DNA from: Paenarthrobacter nicotinovorans
GTDB taxonomy: Bacteria > Actinomycetota > Actinomycetes > Actinomycetales > Micrococcaceae
Reading direction: 5' to 3'
Length of the DNA stretch: 64,000 nt
NCBI RefSeq assembly: GCF_021919345.1
Contig: NZ_CP089293.1
Location: forward strand, 3,224,001 to 3,288,000
The notes beneath the pieces are model-generated. The model was not told the origin of the DNA, ran no database searches, and saw nothing but the letters and a program-made list of their open reading frames with translations. This document shows, in pieces, positions 53,307-62,483 of this stretch (positions are counted from its first letter, which is position 1; every line of letters begins with the position of its first letter). The position numbers and the translations under genes were made by a program.

Positions 53307-55142
53307 ATGTCCCCGAATTCTGGCAGTAACGTCACTCGTTCCAAGCGCAAGATTCGACAGCGCCTCAAAATTGCAGGCATCTGGTCAGCAGCCATAGCGA
53401 TAGTCCTGATTGCCGCATCTGCTTGGCTTGGCTCAAGGGCGGCGATCGTAAAAACAGAACTGCATGCCGCCACTCAGTTACTTCCGAACCTCAAGACCGC
53501 AGTAGCCGAAAATGATGCGGTAGCAGCGACGGAAACAGTCGAGACACTTGTCCAACACACCGGAAAGGCGCGTGACGCAGCAAGTGACCCCCTCTGGAAG
53601 GCGGCCGCTGTCCTACCCTGGATCGGCCCGAATCTTCAGGCGGCCAGTGAAGTTGCCACGTCTGCCGACGATGTTGCTCGACTCGGAGCAACGCCACTTG
53701 TCAAAGCGTTTCAATCGCTCGACTGGAAGGCTCTCACTCCCACCAACGGTCCCATGGACCTTGCCCCGTTGGAAGCGGCTGCGCCAATGGTCGATTCGGC
53801 AGCTTACGCGGTCCGCGAATCGGTTCAGCGGCTCAACCACATTCCGACAGATAGCTTGATGGCAGAGGTTTCGGCACCACTCATTGATGCCCGCGAGAAG
53901 TTGACGGACCTTCAAGGCGAGCTCGATTCTGCCGCCGACGCAGCCAAACTTGCTCCCAACATGCTTGGCGCCAACTCGCCACGGCGGTACCTCTTGCTTA
54001 TGCAAAACAACGCGGAGATACGAGCGACGGGTGGAATCCCTGGAGCCGTGGCAGTTCTCGACGTTGACAAGGGAAGCCTAAAACTTGAGTCGCAAACGAG
54101 CGCAGCGGCCCTCGGATCTTTTGTGCCTCCAATTGCCGTTGATGCTGAACAGCAAGCAATCTATTCAGGGCGGATTGGCAAATTCATGCAAGACGTCAAC
54201 TTAACGCCAGACTTTGCCACAAGTGCCCGCACAGCCCAGGCCATGTGGGAAAAGAGCACCGGCGAGCGTCTTGACGGCGTGCTGTCGCTGGATCCAGTCG
54301 CGCTGAGCTTCATACTCGACGCTACGGGCCCGGTGCAGATCAAGGATCCCGTTGTTCAGCAGATTGGCCGTGATCTACCCGCGCAACTGACTGGTAAGAA
54401 CGTCGTGCAGACACTGCTGTCAGATGCTTACGCCAAAATCGATGAGCCCAAGCTTCAGGATGTCTACTTCGCGGGCGCGGCAAAGGAGATTTTCGGGGCT
54501 CTTTCTTCGGGAAAGACCGACCCCAAGAAGCTTATGGAGGCCCTCTCAAGAGGCGCCGAGGAACGACGCATACTCTTGTGGTCCGCTGCAGTCGAAGAAG
54601 AGAGCACTATAGGTCAGTACGCTCTCGGCGGTATGGTCTCGGGTGCTTCCATTTCACCAGCCCAGTTTGGGGTTTACTTCAACGATGGGACTGGCGCCAA
54701 GATGGATTACTGGGTCAAACGCTCAGTTCAGATAGTGAAGGACTGCACGCGGGATGGCTACCGGGAGGTCACCGTCAGGGTCACCAGTACGAACTCGGCC
54801 CCGATCGACGCTGCCAAGTCCCTGCCAGCGTACGTCACAGGCGGCGGAGCCTTCGGCATCCCGGCTGGGTCAGTACAAACCAATGTCGTAGCTTATGGCC
54901 CCGTCCAGTCGAATATTGACACGGTTGTCAAAGATGGTGAAAAAGTACCGTTCGCAGCGCAGAGGCACAGTCAACGCGCGGTCGGCACATCCACAATCAG
55001 GCTTGCTCCCGGTCAAAGCACGACCCTTGACTTCAATTTCGGCCACATCGTCCAGGACTCGGAGCCGAAGGTAGTTGTTACACCGACGACACAGCCAGTC
55101 GAGGATGTGATCCAAGCCACATCTAAGTCCACTTGTGAATAG
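53307..55142 (+). CDS. DUF4012 domain-containing membrane-anchored protein
   Basis: The 611-residue protein has a basic N-terminus and one membrane segment (about residues 23-42), then a large external part. The DUF4012 signature is present: NSPRRYLLLMQNNAEIRATGG (about residues 222-242, given here as its start), the TGERLDGVLSLDPVALSFIL segment and DYWVKRSV. It has no catalytic motif that I recognise. In actinobacteria this domain is often beside sugar-transferase genes, so a role in polysaccharide assembly or attachment is inferred. Confidence 0.85.
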   Translation: MSPNSGSNVTRSKRKIRQRLKIAGIWSAAIAIVLIAASAWLGSRAAIVKTELHAATQLLPNLKTAVAENDAVAATETVETLVQHTGKARDAASDPLWKAAAVLPWIGPNLQAASEVATSADDVARLGATPLVKAFQSLDWKALTPTNGPMDLAPLEAAAPMVDSAAYAVRESVQRLNHIPTDSLMAEVSAPLIDAREKLTDLQGELDSAADAAKLAPNMLGANSPRRYLLLMQNNAEIRATGGIPGAVAVLDVDKGSLKLESQTSAAALGSFVPPIAVDAEQQAIYSGRIGKFMQDVNLTPDFATSARTAQAMWEKSTGERLDGVLSLDPVALSFILDATGPVQIKDPVVQQIGRDLPAQLTGKNVVQTLLSDAYAKIDEPKLQDVYFAGAAKEIFGALSSGKTDPKKLMEALSRGAEERRILLWSAAVEEESTIGQYALGGMVSGASISPAQFGVYFNDGTGAKMDYWVKRSVQIVKDCTRDGYREVTVRVTSTNSAPIDAAKSLPAYVTGGGAFGIPAGSVQTNVVAYGPVQSNIDTVVKDGEKVPFAAQRHSQRAVGTSTIRLAPGQSTTLDFNFGHIVQDSEPKVVVTPTTQPVEDVIQATSKSTCE

Positions 55143-55317
55143 CCAGGGACCGGCACGTTAATCCTTTGTAACGGGTATGGATTTTCTTTGCTGCTAGGAG
55201 CCATCAAATGGTAAGTTCTATTTGGGCAGCACACTGAGATTTCGCTTACGGTCACGTAGGGTCTCGGAAATCTCCAAACACCACGTCGTACCACTTAAGG
55301 TCTCAGGGGGGACACAC

Positions 55318-55944
55318 ATGAGGAAATCTCTTGCAGCGCTTACGCTTGCAGGCTCCATCGCACTTCTCGGCGCAGTTCCGGCCGTAGCAAACAACGCCAA
55401 TTACCCGGCACCTAACACCAGCGTCGCCGTTTCCGACGCCTCCGTAGCTCCGGGTGAAGCATTTGTCTTCAGCGGCACGGGTTTTACTCCGGGTGAGGGC
55501 ATCACGATCACCGTGACGCCGACGGGCACGCCGGCTGCCAGTGGCAGCAGCGTTTCTGCCGGAAGCCTTTCGGTAGCTGCGCGTATCCCGCTGGCTCCGT
55601 CTACCCTCTCGGCTACGGCGGACGGTAACGGCGCATTCTCAGCTCCGATCGTCATCAACGAACCTGGCGCGTACTCGGTTACTGCTACCGGCAACTCATC
55701 CGGTGTAACTGTAGGCCCGGTAACTGTTGTCGTCGGCGGTGCCGCACTTTCCAACACTGGTGGGAGCACCGGAACCGGCACTGGCACCGGTCTGGCTAAC
55801 ACAGGCGGGGTTCCGCTGGCTAACACTGGTGCTGACTCCAGCCTCATCCTGTGGTCCCTCGTGGGCGCAGGTGCATTGGCAGCTGGTACGGCATCCGTCG
55901 TAGTGGCTCGCCGCCGCGCAAAGGGCACTGAAGTTTCTGCCTAG
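55318..55944 (+). CDS. Small LANTG-anchored surface protein
   Basis: The 208-residue protein has a signal peptide ending AVPAVANN, one beta-rich domain (about residues 28-140, with FVFSGTGFTPGEGITITV), a Gly/Thr-rich linker and the sorting signal LANTG (about residue 177) with hydrophobic segment and ARRRAKG. LANTG occurs twice, once in the linker. AGGGGGGA precedes the ATG at 55318. It follows the DUF4012 gene by 175 bp. Probably attached to the wall by a class E sortase. Confidence 0.8.
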   Translation: MRKSLAALTLAGSIALLGAVPAVANNANYPAPNTSVAVSDASVAPGEAFVFSGTGFTPGEGITITVTPTGTPAASGSSVSAGSLSVAARIPLAPSTLSATADGNGAFSAPIVINEPGAYSVTATGNSSGVTVGPVTVVVGGAALSNTGGSTGTGTGTGLANTGGVPLANTGADSSLILWSLVGAGALAAGTASVVVARRRAKGTEVSA

Positions 55945-55962
55945 TAACACCTGAACCACTCT

Positions 55963-56006
55963 AGGGTGGGTTGCTGACAAGTTCATTGTTGGCAGCCCAC
56001 CCTTAG
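55963..56006 (+). terminator. Terminator of the LANTG gene
   Basis: AGGGTGG(G)...GCTG at 55963-55976 pairs with CAGC-CCACCCT at 55993-56003, with a small bulge, followed by TTAGTTTGTGTTT. Confidence 0.65.
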
Positions 56007-56050
56007 TTTGTGTTTACTCATCCCGCGGCGCTGTGGTATCCATAGGAACC

Positions 56051-56212
56051 ATGGGGCGGCATTGGCAAAGACGTAGGTGGAGTGTCGCCCTGCGTAACCC
56101 TTCTTTGCTGCCATCTCTGGGACTCGTCACCTTTCCGAAGTATGTCCTGCTCGGCCTCCTGGCCGTTGCGGCTTTTAGCGCCAGCATCTGGTCTCTCGCT
56201 CGAACTACCTGA
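56051..56212 (+). CDS. Possible small membrane protein (53 aa)
   Basis: A short ORF with a very basic N-terminus and one hydrophobic segment (KYVLLGLLAVAAFSASIW, about residues 30-47). It sits between the LANTG terminator and VanZ, and its stop is 8 bp before the VanZ start. No clear ribosome site was seen, so it is only a candidate. Confidence 0.4.
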   Translation: MGRHWQRRRWSVALRNPSLLPSLGLVTFPKYVLLGLLAVAAFSASIWSLARTT

Positions 56213-56220
56213 AGGCCCGA

Positions 56221-56661
56221 TTGAAAAACTCATTGTTCTGGCGAGCAGGACTGGCAAGCTACCTGATTGCCCTCGCTGCGGTCGGCTTCTGGCCGACACC
56301 TGTAGATAAACCAGTCCAAGGAAATCTCGCCGCTCTTCTGAAATTCCTCCACAGTAACGGGGTGCCCGGCTGGTTTGACTATCACTTCGTCGAGGCCTCC
56401 GCCAACGTAGCCTTGTTTATTCCATTTGGAATTCTGTCTGCAATGGCACTCCCAGCAAGATCGTGGTGGCAACTCTCCGTGTTCGGCCTGCTTGTCTCCG
56501 TTTGCATGGAAGGGGTACAACTGCTCTTCATAGCGGGCCGCTTTTCAAGCTTCATCGACGTTGTCACAAATACAGTCGGAGCCGTCATTGGCATTTCATT
56601 AGTCCGCCTTATCGCGCTAGCACTGCCTAAAATGCCGGATTGCACGGCACAGCCCAGGTAG
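56221..56661 (+). CDS. VanZ family membrane protein
   Basis: The 146-residue protein has four hydrophobic segments and the VanZ hallmark sequence NVALFIPFGIL and the SSFIDVVTNTVGAVIG segment. The TTG start at 56221 has AAGG 6 nt upstream. VanZ proteins have diverse envelope roles; this one closes the plus-strand polysaccharide cluster. Teicoplanin resistance should not be assumed, since no vanHAX genes are present. Confidence 0.85.
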   Translation: MKNSLFWRAGLASYLIALAAVGFWPTPVDKPVQGNLAALLKFLHSNGVPGWFDYHFVEASANVALFIPFGILSAMALPARSWWQLSVFGLLVSVCMEGVQLLFIAGRFSSFIDVVTNTVGAVIGISLVRLIALALPKMPDCTAQPR

Positions 56662-57127
56662 GTTGGCTTCCTAACGGCACCCACAACGCTTCACTCAAAC
56701 TTTAGGGTTTCTTGCCCCCCCCCCCCCAATCCGGGGGACTAGATGGCATGCATCGGGCCTCTCCCCCGACCCAAGCGACTGCTCCAAGGTGAAAACTATC
56801 GTGAAGTAGGCATCAGCTTTCCGCTCTTTGCGACAGGCACCCAGTATGCGCCAGCAGGGCCGGGCGACAGCAACCTCACTAGAACTTGTTTCTGTCAGCG
56901 CGACTCCACCAAACCGGGTATGAGCCCTGCAGCGGCGCCCGGAGGTTCCCTGTGGGCACAACTCCCACAAAGGCTAGAACGTAAAGCATGCAGGCGCCCT
57001 GTTGTGAGCGGCAGACTTCCCCACGGGACTGAAGCCCTTCTCCCGGACGTGCCGCTGCAACGTTTGCCCTCAGAACAGCCTCTAGCCCTAGACGTACGCC
57101 AACCGCCTCCAGCGCGCCATAACGAGC
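56662..57127. other. 466-bp gap with a 13-C homopolymer
   Basis: The region holds a run of 13 C at 56715-56727 and otherwise no supported gene. ORFs on both strands have no family features or ribosome sites. Confidence 0.6.
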
Positions 57128-59274
57128 TTACGGTGCGGCCAGAGCCTCCTTGAGCACCGGGACCAGGGCTACGGCGTACTGCTTAGTGGTGTGTACGGTG
57201 TCCCGCTTTACCGGAACGTTCTGAACGAACGCCGGGCAATAGTCGGTCGAACCACAGAACCAGCCGCGCGTATCAATAAACTTGGCTCCCGCTGCCATCG
57301 CCGCTTCAGACATCGCCGCGGCGGTGATGTAGAAATTTTGGGGGATCTGGTACATACAATCCCGTGGAGTACTCGTTCGTGTGGCGCATTCGGCAGGTGC
57401 TTTGCCGGACGGCGGGGCCGTTATTACGACAAGTTGCGCACCGCTCGGCTTCAACGCTGAATGGATACTTGTCGTCGCGTTACGCCATTCGGGGCCTGCA
57501 CTTGCCTCGGCCGTCCCGGATGCCAGGCGCCCGAGAACTCCAGACGTATTGGTCAAGAAAATGATTGAGGGTTTGATTGTGTTGATCTCAGCTATGGCGG
57601 CCGACCTGAATGCGCTGCATTGCTCCGTGAAACCCTCACGGTCGTCCTTCACTTCCAGATCCAGCATGACGCAACCAGCTTTGGTCATGCCACGAATGTT
57701 GTACTCGTCTGCCAGTGCCTCACGGAGGGTGGGCAGCAGGGTTATTCCGGTGGAATCCCCGAATACGACAGCTGTCTTAGGCTTCCCTGTGTCGTAAATG
57801 CAGGTGGCCTTGGACAGGTCAGTATTACCCTAGCCGTCGCGATCTTCGTCCGGTCTGCCAGCGTCCATTATGTTATCGAATGAGGGGCTCAACGTCGGCC
57901 ACGACGTTGCAGCCAACGCAGAGTTAATCTCAACCTGCAGCCGGGCCGCATTAGTGTTCGTTGCGGGACGATCAGATGAGGCTTTCGTGGGAGATGCAGG
58001 AGCCGGCACCCCGGCCACGATAGCTGGCGCTGTGTGACGTAGGGACAGTGGCACGACGACCACGACGCCCACCGCAAGCGCTCCCAGCACGAAGAGCGCC
58101 GACCGTGAAGTCCCGTGGACGGCTTTCCCGCTACGCCGCGGTCTCCACCCTCCACCCCTGTACGCCCGCATTAGATACCTTTGGGCTGGTAGTTCGATGA
58201 ATTCATATGACGTCCACGCCAAGAATGCGATCAGTACTAGCACCACGGGGTAGTACATAAGGTCATCTTTCGGCCACAACGCGCCAATCAAGATGATCAC
58301 GGGGAAGTGCCAAAGGTATAGCGAGTACGAAGCATTTCCGATGTAAGCGGAGACCTTGTTGGTCGAGCGTGAATCCAGGTACATTGCCACCCGTTCCAGC
58401 CACGATGATCAAAGCCGTTGAAAGCACGGGAAGCCCTGCCCAAGGCGCGGGGAACGTAAAGGATTTAGCGATAATAACGAGGCTCAGCGCCACGCCTGCC
58501 ACGCCAGTCCACCCCAGGACAGATCGAAGCGTTTGCCCAATGGTATTGAACATGGGCGCAATGACGGCAAGTAGCGCTCCAACGCCAAGCTCCCATGCGC
58601 GGGAAGCCGTCGAAAAATAGGCCCAAGGTGCGTGGGTTGCGATCTCGGCCATCGCCCAAAGAAACGAAACAAGCGCGAGACCGAAGAGAACGGTCGCTAG
58701 GGGCGTATCTTCGTCGAAGCGCCGACGCACCGAACTTGGCAGCGATACCCAAGACCAGGACGAGGACCCAAGGCCAAACAAAGTAGAACTGCTCTTCAAC
58801 GCCAAGAGACCAGTAGTGCTGCAAGGAAGAGATCGGGCTGTCTTCGGCCCAATAGTCCGTGCCGCTCGAGGCAAAGCGCCAGTTGGCCGAGAATAGAAGC
58901 GCCCATACGCCGTCCTGAAGCACGCCACTGGCTCGCGCGGCGAAGAAAACGAAGTAGCTAGCTGTGACCGTAATGACTATGGTCGCGGTGCTGGCGGGGA
59001 GAATTCGAGCCACCCGCCGGACGTAGAAGTCCCTAAACGAAATCGTGCCCTTCATCTCGTGTTCCCGCATCAGGCCAAGCGTTATGACAAAGCCCGAGAT
59101 GACGAAGAAGACGTCCACACCAACGAATCCTCCTCCCGGCAAGCCGGTTAGGTGGTTCGCGACGACAGCCAATACCGCGACAGCGCGGAGCCCATGGATA
59201 TCAAGTCGTTTACTGGATGGCTTCCTCGCGCGTTGACTTGAGAGGCTGGATTTGGTCAGCGTCGATTGCGCCAT
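57128..59274 (-). pseudogene. OafA/YrhL-type O-acyltransferase with SGNH domain, broken by two frameshifts and an amber codon
   Basis: The 2147-bp remnant would encode about 715 residues: an acyltransferase-3 domain (RLDIHGLRAVAVLAVVANH, FFVISGFVI, SLGVEEQFYFVWP), a linker, and an SGNH hydrolase domain with GDST and a final catalytic region. The frame changes near 58731 (after AAKFG, into RRRFDEDTPLA) and near 58396 (after AGTGGN, into MYLDSRSTNK), each as one extra base. A TAG at 57830-57832 then stops the frame, which continues without shift as GNTDLSKATC and TAVVFGDST. Such enzymes O-acetylate surface polysaccharides; this copy cannot do so unless the sequence has errors. Confidence 0.88.
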
Positions 59275-59579
59275 GTTTCCCCCGCTGTTGGATCTGAGAC
59301 TAGGTATATCCTACGGGACCAATTCGAAGGCTACTTATTACCAGTCCTGGACCTTGTAATAAGTAGCCGCGAAACGGGCCAGATTGTGCGTCTAGTCGAA
59401 ATCCACGCCAAGCATTCAATAATTTTGAAAAGTAGCCTTATGATTATGCGGGCGGCACGCTCCAACTCAATGTTGCCCAAACAGGGGCGTGCCGCTCCCT
59501 CGTGAACTTGGGTACCTGAGTGCAGAACCAAGGACGTCTGCAAAGAGAACCAGCATTGCTGCTGTAGAAAGGACATCGC
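59275..59579. other. 305-bp gap upstream of the acyltransferase pseudogene
   Basis: AT-rich intergenic DNA containing the inverted repeat described separately. No gene is supported. Confidence 0.5.
59324..59372. repeat. Long inverted repeat upstream of the acyltransferase pseudogene
   Basis: GGCTACTTATTAC at 59329-59341 and its exact complement at 59356-59368 form a 13-bp stem, extended outward by TTCG/CGAA. A third partial copy AAGTAGCC occurs about 60 bp further on, near 59429. It could be an operator, a terminator or the remnant of a small mobile element. Confidence 0.6.
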
Positions 59580-59699
59580 TTGCCATACATCGACATCAAT
59601 CCTCAGAAGTCAAAGCCGAAGTGGCCTGCCTACGCTGGGCTCACAGCCCTCCTCGTTGCAACTATCGCAGTCGTGTCCTATGTGCTGACACATCACTAA
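59580..59699 (+). CDS. Possible small membrane protein (39 aa)
   Basis: A TTG-started ORF with AAAGGA 8 nt upstream encodes a Lys-rich start (PQKSKPKWP) and one hydrophobic segment (AGLTALLVATIAVVSYVL), ending in His-His. The ribosome site and the single-helix layout support it; no family is known to me. Confidence 0.45.
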   Translation: MPYIDINPQKSKPKWPAYAGLTALLVATIAVVSYVLTHH

Positions 59700-59840
59700 C
59701 CCCACCCAACCTCCCGCGCCCGCACTCCATCAACGATCTCCCGCCTACATGATTGTGGTGGACGTATGGCTCGCCAGGTAGTGGCACCACGGTGCCGTCG
59801 GCGACGCTGGCGGCCTGATGCCGGAACGGCTCGAGCCACT
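59697..59840. repeat. Direct repeat, copy 1: tail of an alpha/beta hydrolase
   Basis: About 144 bp similar to 60717-60858 in the same orientation, with scattered differences. On the minus strand it encodes a degraded version of the C-terminus of the hydrolase relic (QAASVADGTVVPLPGE in place of QAASVTDGTVVPIPGE). The two copies flank the intact alpha/beta hydrolase gene. Confidence 0.7.
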
Positions 59841-59850
59841 GTCGGCGAAG

Positions 59851-60672
59851 CTACGGGCGTTCGAACAGCCCTCCGAGGAAGCGCGTCAAATCCTCGGCGA
59901 CTCTCTCCGGACACTCCCAGAGCACCAGATGACCGGTCGCCTCGTAGATCTGGACTCGTGCGCCCTTGATGCGGCCAACCAGGGTTTCCTGATGCTGTCG
60001 CGGCACAAGGTGATCGTGGGCGCCCCAAAGCATCAGCGTCGGGACGGAAATCTCGCCGGTCTCCGTTGGGGGAACGGCCTCGCAGAATCCTCGCAGTGAA
60101 GCCTTCCAAATCGAGGCTGGCATGGCTAGACCGTCCTGTACTCGGTCCTCAATGTATGAGGTCGGCACGGCGTGCAGCATTCTGTACCAGGCCAAAGACT
60201 CACGAACCCAGTTCTCTGAGATCGGGTCAGTAAGCCGCTCCACCTCGGCCGCAAATGGTGGCCTTCCGTGGAGCGTCAGGGGTGCGCCTACCAACGTCAA
60301 GGATGCGACACGGTCCGGATGAGAGACAGCGAGTTGCTGGGCTACGTAACCACCGCTGGATGAACCCAGGACATGTGCCTGTTTGGCGCCGAGCACCTCC
60401 AGCATGCCGACGACGTCCTCAACAACGTTAGGAAGCGAGTAGCCGCTGCTGGGTTTGTCGGCCGCGCCATGACCCCGCAAGCCAGGTGCCACAATCACCA
60501 ACCCCGGGAGGGCCGCAATGAGGCGATCGAAACTCCGCCAGGATTCGCCCCAGGCGTGTAGGAGCAGCAGTGGTGCGCCGCCGTCGTCGGCTGTTTGTTC
60601 AAGGTTCCCTTGCACAAAACAAGGCACGCTGATCCCGGTGTTCAGGGATAAGGTCCTGACTTCGGACTCCAT
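59851..60672 (-). CDS. Alpha/beta hydrolase
   Basis: The 273-residue protein has the alpha/beta hydrolase features: LLLLHAWGES (oxyanion strand), GLRGHGAADKPSSGYS, the nucleophile elbow GSSSGG (serine around residue 105), the acid in LWGAHDHLV and the histidine in ATGHLVLWE. The ATG at 60672 was chosen; the longer ORF to 60882 runs through repeat copy 2. It resembles esterases and haloalkane-dehalogenase-like proteins, but the substrate is unknown. Direct repeats flank it, which points to insertion or duplication. Confidence 0.85.
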   Translation of the reverse strand: MESEVRTLSLNTGISVPCFVQGNLEQTADDGGAPLLLLHAWGESWRSFDRLIAALPGLVIVAPGLRGHGAADKPSSGYSLPNVVEDVVGMLEVLGAKQAHVLGSSSGGYVAQQLAVSHPDRVASLTLVGAPLTLHGRPPFAAEVERLTDPISENWVRESLAWYRMLHAVPTSYIEDRVQDGLAMPASIWKASLRGFCEAVPPTETGEISVPTLMLWGAHDHLVPRQHQETLVGRIKGARVQIYEATGHLVLWECPERVAEDLTRFLGGLFERP

Positions 60673-60715
60673 TGCCTCAGCGTACGCTCGCCCGGCCGCT
60701 GGCAGGAAGGATGTG

Positions 60716-61232
60716 CTAACCCCGCCCAACCTCCCAAGCCCGCATTCCATCCGCGATCTCCCCTGCATGGGTGTGGTGGAGGTAGTGCTCGCCGGGGATG
60801 GGCACCACGGTGCCGTCGGTGACGCTGGCGGCCTGGCGCCGGTGCAGCTCGAGCCACTCCGGGTTCTGTTTGTTCTCCGCAACCGCGAACAGCAGCAGCG
60901 GCAGATCCTTCGGGAAGCCGGTTCCCAGGGCGCGCTGGAAGTTCGAGCCTATGTGCTCCATCTCGTTGAGGTACGTGGGCGACATCGAATTCCGGTTGGT
61001 GAGCATCTGCATTTGATCATTTGCATAGTCCGAGTAGGCGGGGTTGTTGTCGTCCGCGAACGCGATAGCAGTGAGTACCCGGAGCAGGCCAAGGTTCTTC
61101 GCCGCTGACATCAGGCCCGTGGGGAATTGCGTATCGGTGCCCGGTTGCCACAGTGGTCGTCGCCAATGCCAGCGCCACCACGGCTCCGATGGCGGAGACT
61201 GTCACGAGCAACTTTTTAACTGACCTCTTCAA
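60716..61232 (-). pseudogene. Relic alpha/beta hydrolase with central deletion
   Basis: A signal or membrane segment (KKLLVTVSAIGAVVALALA, from a TTG at 61232) is joined out of frame to the C-terminal 130 residues of an alpha/beta hydrolase (SAAKNLGLLRVLTAI, NDQMQMLTNRNSMSPTYLNE, LPLLLFAVAENKQ, IPGEHYLHHT). The part that should hold the nucleophile elbow is missing, and the frames differ, so no active enzyme can be made. The retained histidine in EHYLHH is probably the former catalytic one. Confidence 0.65.
60717..60858. repeat. Direct repeat, copy 2
   Basis: The less degraded copy; on the minus strand it is the 3' end of the hydrolase relic at 60716-61232. Shares with copy 1 the stretches GGCACCACGGTGCCGTCGG and GCTCGAGCCACT. 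Confidence 0.7.
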
Positions 61233-61354
61233 ACATCCTTAGCAACAGCCGGACCCAGAAGAGTGAGAGCATGTACCGGAGGAGGAGCATGACCGGTCTT
61301 ATGTTGCCTCTAGAATGTTCTTTGACTTGACAACATTCGCATTGGGGGAACTAC

Positions 61355-62467
61355 TTGCATAACGTCACCGCTGCCAACGTGCGCCTGGACAGCCTTACGG
61401 GCCTTCGTTTTTACGCGGCCTTGATCGTGGTGCTCTTCCACACTGCAAAATACTTGGAACCGGCAGGGCCAGCTTCTAAGGTCGTCGGCCTCGGCTATAC
61501 CGGGGTGAGTTTCTTCTTTGTGTTGTCCGGTTTCGTCCTTGCCTGGTCGAGAAAGCCAGGACTGCCCAATTCTCAGTTCTACTGGCGGCGGTTCGCTAGG
61601 GTGTGGCCGCTGCATGCCCTTACGACCATTTTCGCTATGGTCACAGCCCTATTCATCACCGGCGCAACCATCAACTGGGCTGCTCTCCCTGCTGTCCTGA
61701 CGCTCACGCAAGGATGGTTCCCGGCGGGCGACATAAGGTACGCCTTCAACGGAGTCTCGTGGTCCTTGTCCTGCGAGATGTTCTTTTACCTGGTGTTCCC
61801 ATTCGCGTTCCAAGCTCTGCGGTTCCTGCGTCCGGCGCGAGTCATGGTCATAACTGCTGTATCAATGGTTGGCGTCGCAGGGATCTGCGTACTGGTGTTT
61901 CCTACAAGCCAGTTGGGGTACCTGCTCTACACCCTTCCCGCGTTTCGACTGGGTGAGTTCATCATTGGCATCTGCTTGGCTACCTTGATCAAAAATGGCT
62001 GGACTCCTAAGTTCACCCTCAGTCATGCCCTGCTCTTCTCAGCGGGGCTTTACGCCATGATCATGCTGGCAACAGACGTGGCCTTGAAGGATCCGGAACG
62101 TATGCCGTACGTGGTTGCGGACCTTTGGATGCTGCCCGGGTTTGCGGCTATCATCGCTGCTGCTGCTTCGCGCGATATACGAGCCACAGGCGGTCACTTC
62201 GCGGCCCGCCCCATAGTCAAGCTTGGCGAGTGGTCATTCGCGCTCTATCTGGTCCACGAGCTGTTCATTCTCAGCGCAGCTCCTGCAATCAATAGGCTTC
62301 CGAACGTTGCAGGAATCCTCGCCTCTGGCGTGGTGCTCATTGCTGCGGTTCTTGGATCAGCAGCTTTGCATGAGTGGTTCGAGCGCCCGGTAGAGAAGCA
62401 GATTAGGCATTGGGCTGGACGTGGAGCAGTGCGACCGTCCAGGGGCCGCAGGGCCTTTGTCAGGTAG
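61355..62467 (+). CDS. Acyltransferase 3 family membrane protein
   Basis: The 370-residue protein has the acyltransferase-3 signature RLDSLTGLRFYAALIVVLFHT (conserved histidine at its end), FFFVLSGFVLAW, YWRRFARVWPLH and about ten hydrophobic segments, ending in FERPVEK. The TTG start has GGGGGAA 7 nt upstream. It is intact, unlike the acyltransferase pseudogene nearby, and may supply surface O-acylation in its place. GAATGTT and AACATTC at 61313-61338 form an inverted repeat just before it. Confidence 0.87.
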   Translation: MHNVTAANVRLDSLTGLRFYAALIVVLFHTAKYLEPAGPASKVVGLGYTGVSFFFVLSGFVLAWSRKPGLPNSQFYWRRFARVWPLHALTTIFAMVTALFITGATINWAALPAVLTLTQGWFPAGDIRYAFNGVSWSLSCEMFFYLVFPFAFQALRFLRPARVMVITAVSMVGVAGICVLVFPTSQLGYLLYTLPAFRLGEFIIGICLATLIKNGWTPKFTLSHALLFSAGLYAMIMLATDVALKDPERMPYVVADLWMLPGFAAIIAAAASRDIRATGGHFAARPIVKLGEWSFALYLVHELFILSAAPAINRLPNVAGILASGVVLIAAVLGSAALHEWFERPVEKQIRHWAGRGAVRPSRGRRAFVR

Positions 62468-62483
62468 CACCGAAGTTCACCAC

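Noticed and set aside
56743..57153. 136-codon plus-strand ORF behind the 13-C run
   Set aside because: No ribosome site, proline/arginine-rich translation, no family features, and overlap with the SGNH part of the acyltransferase pseudogene.
57830..57832. A third frameshift in the acyltransferase pseudogene
   Set aside because: The frame before and after this point is the same; the break is an in-frame TAG, not an indel.
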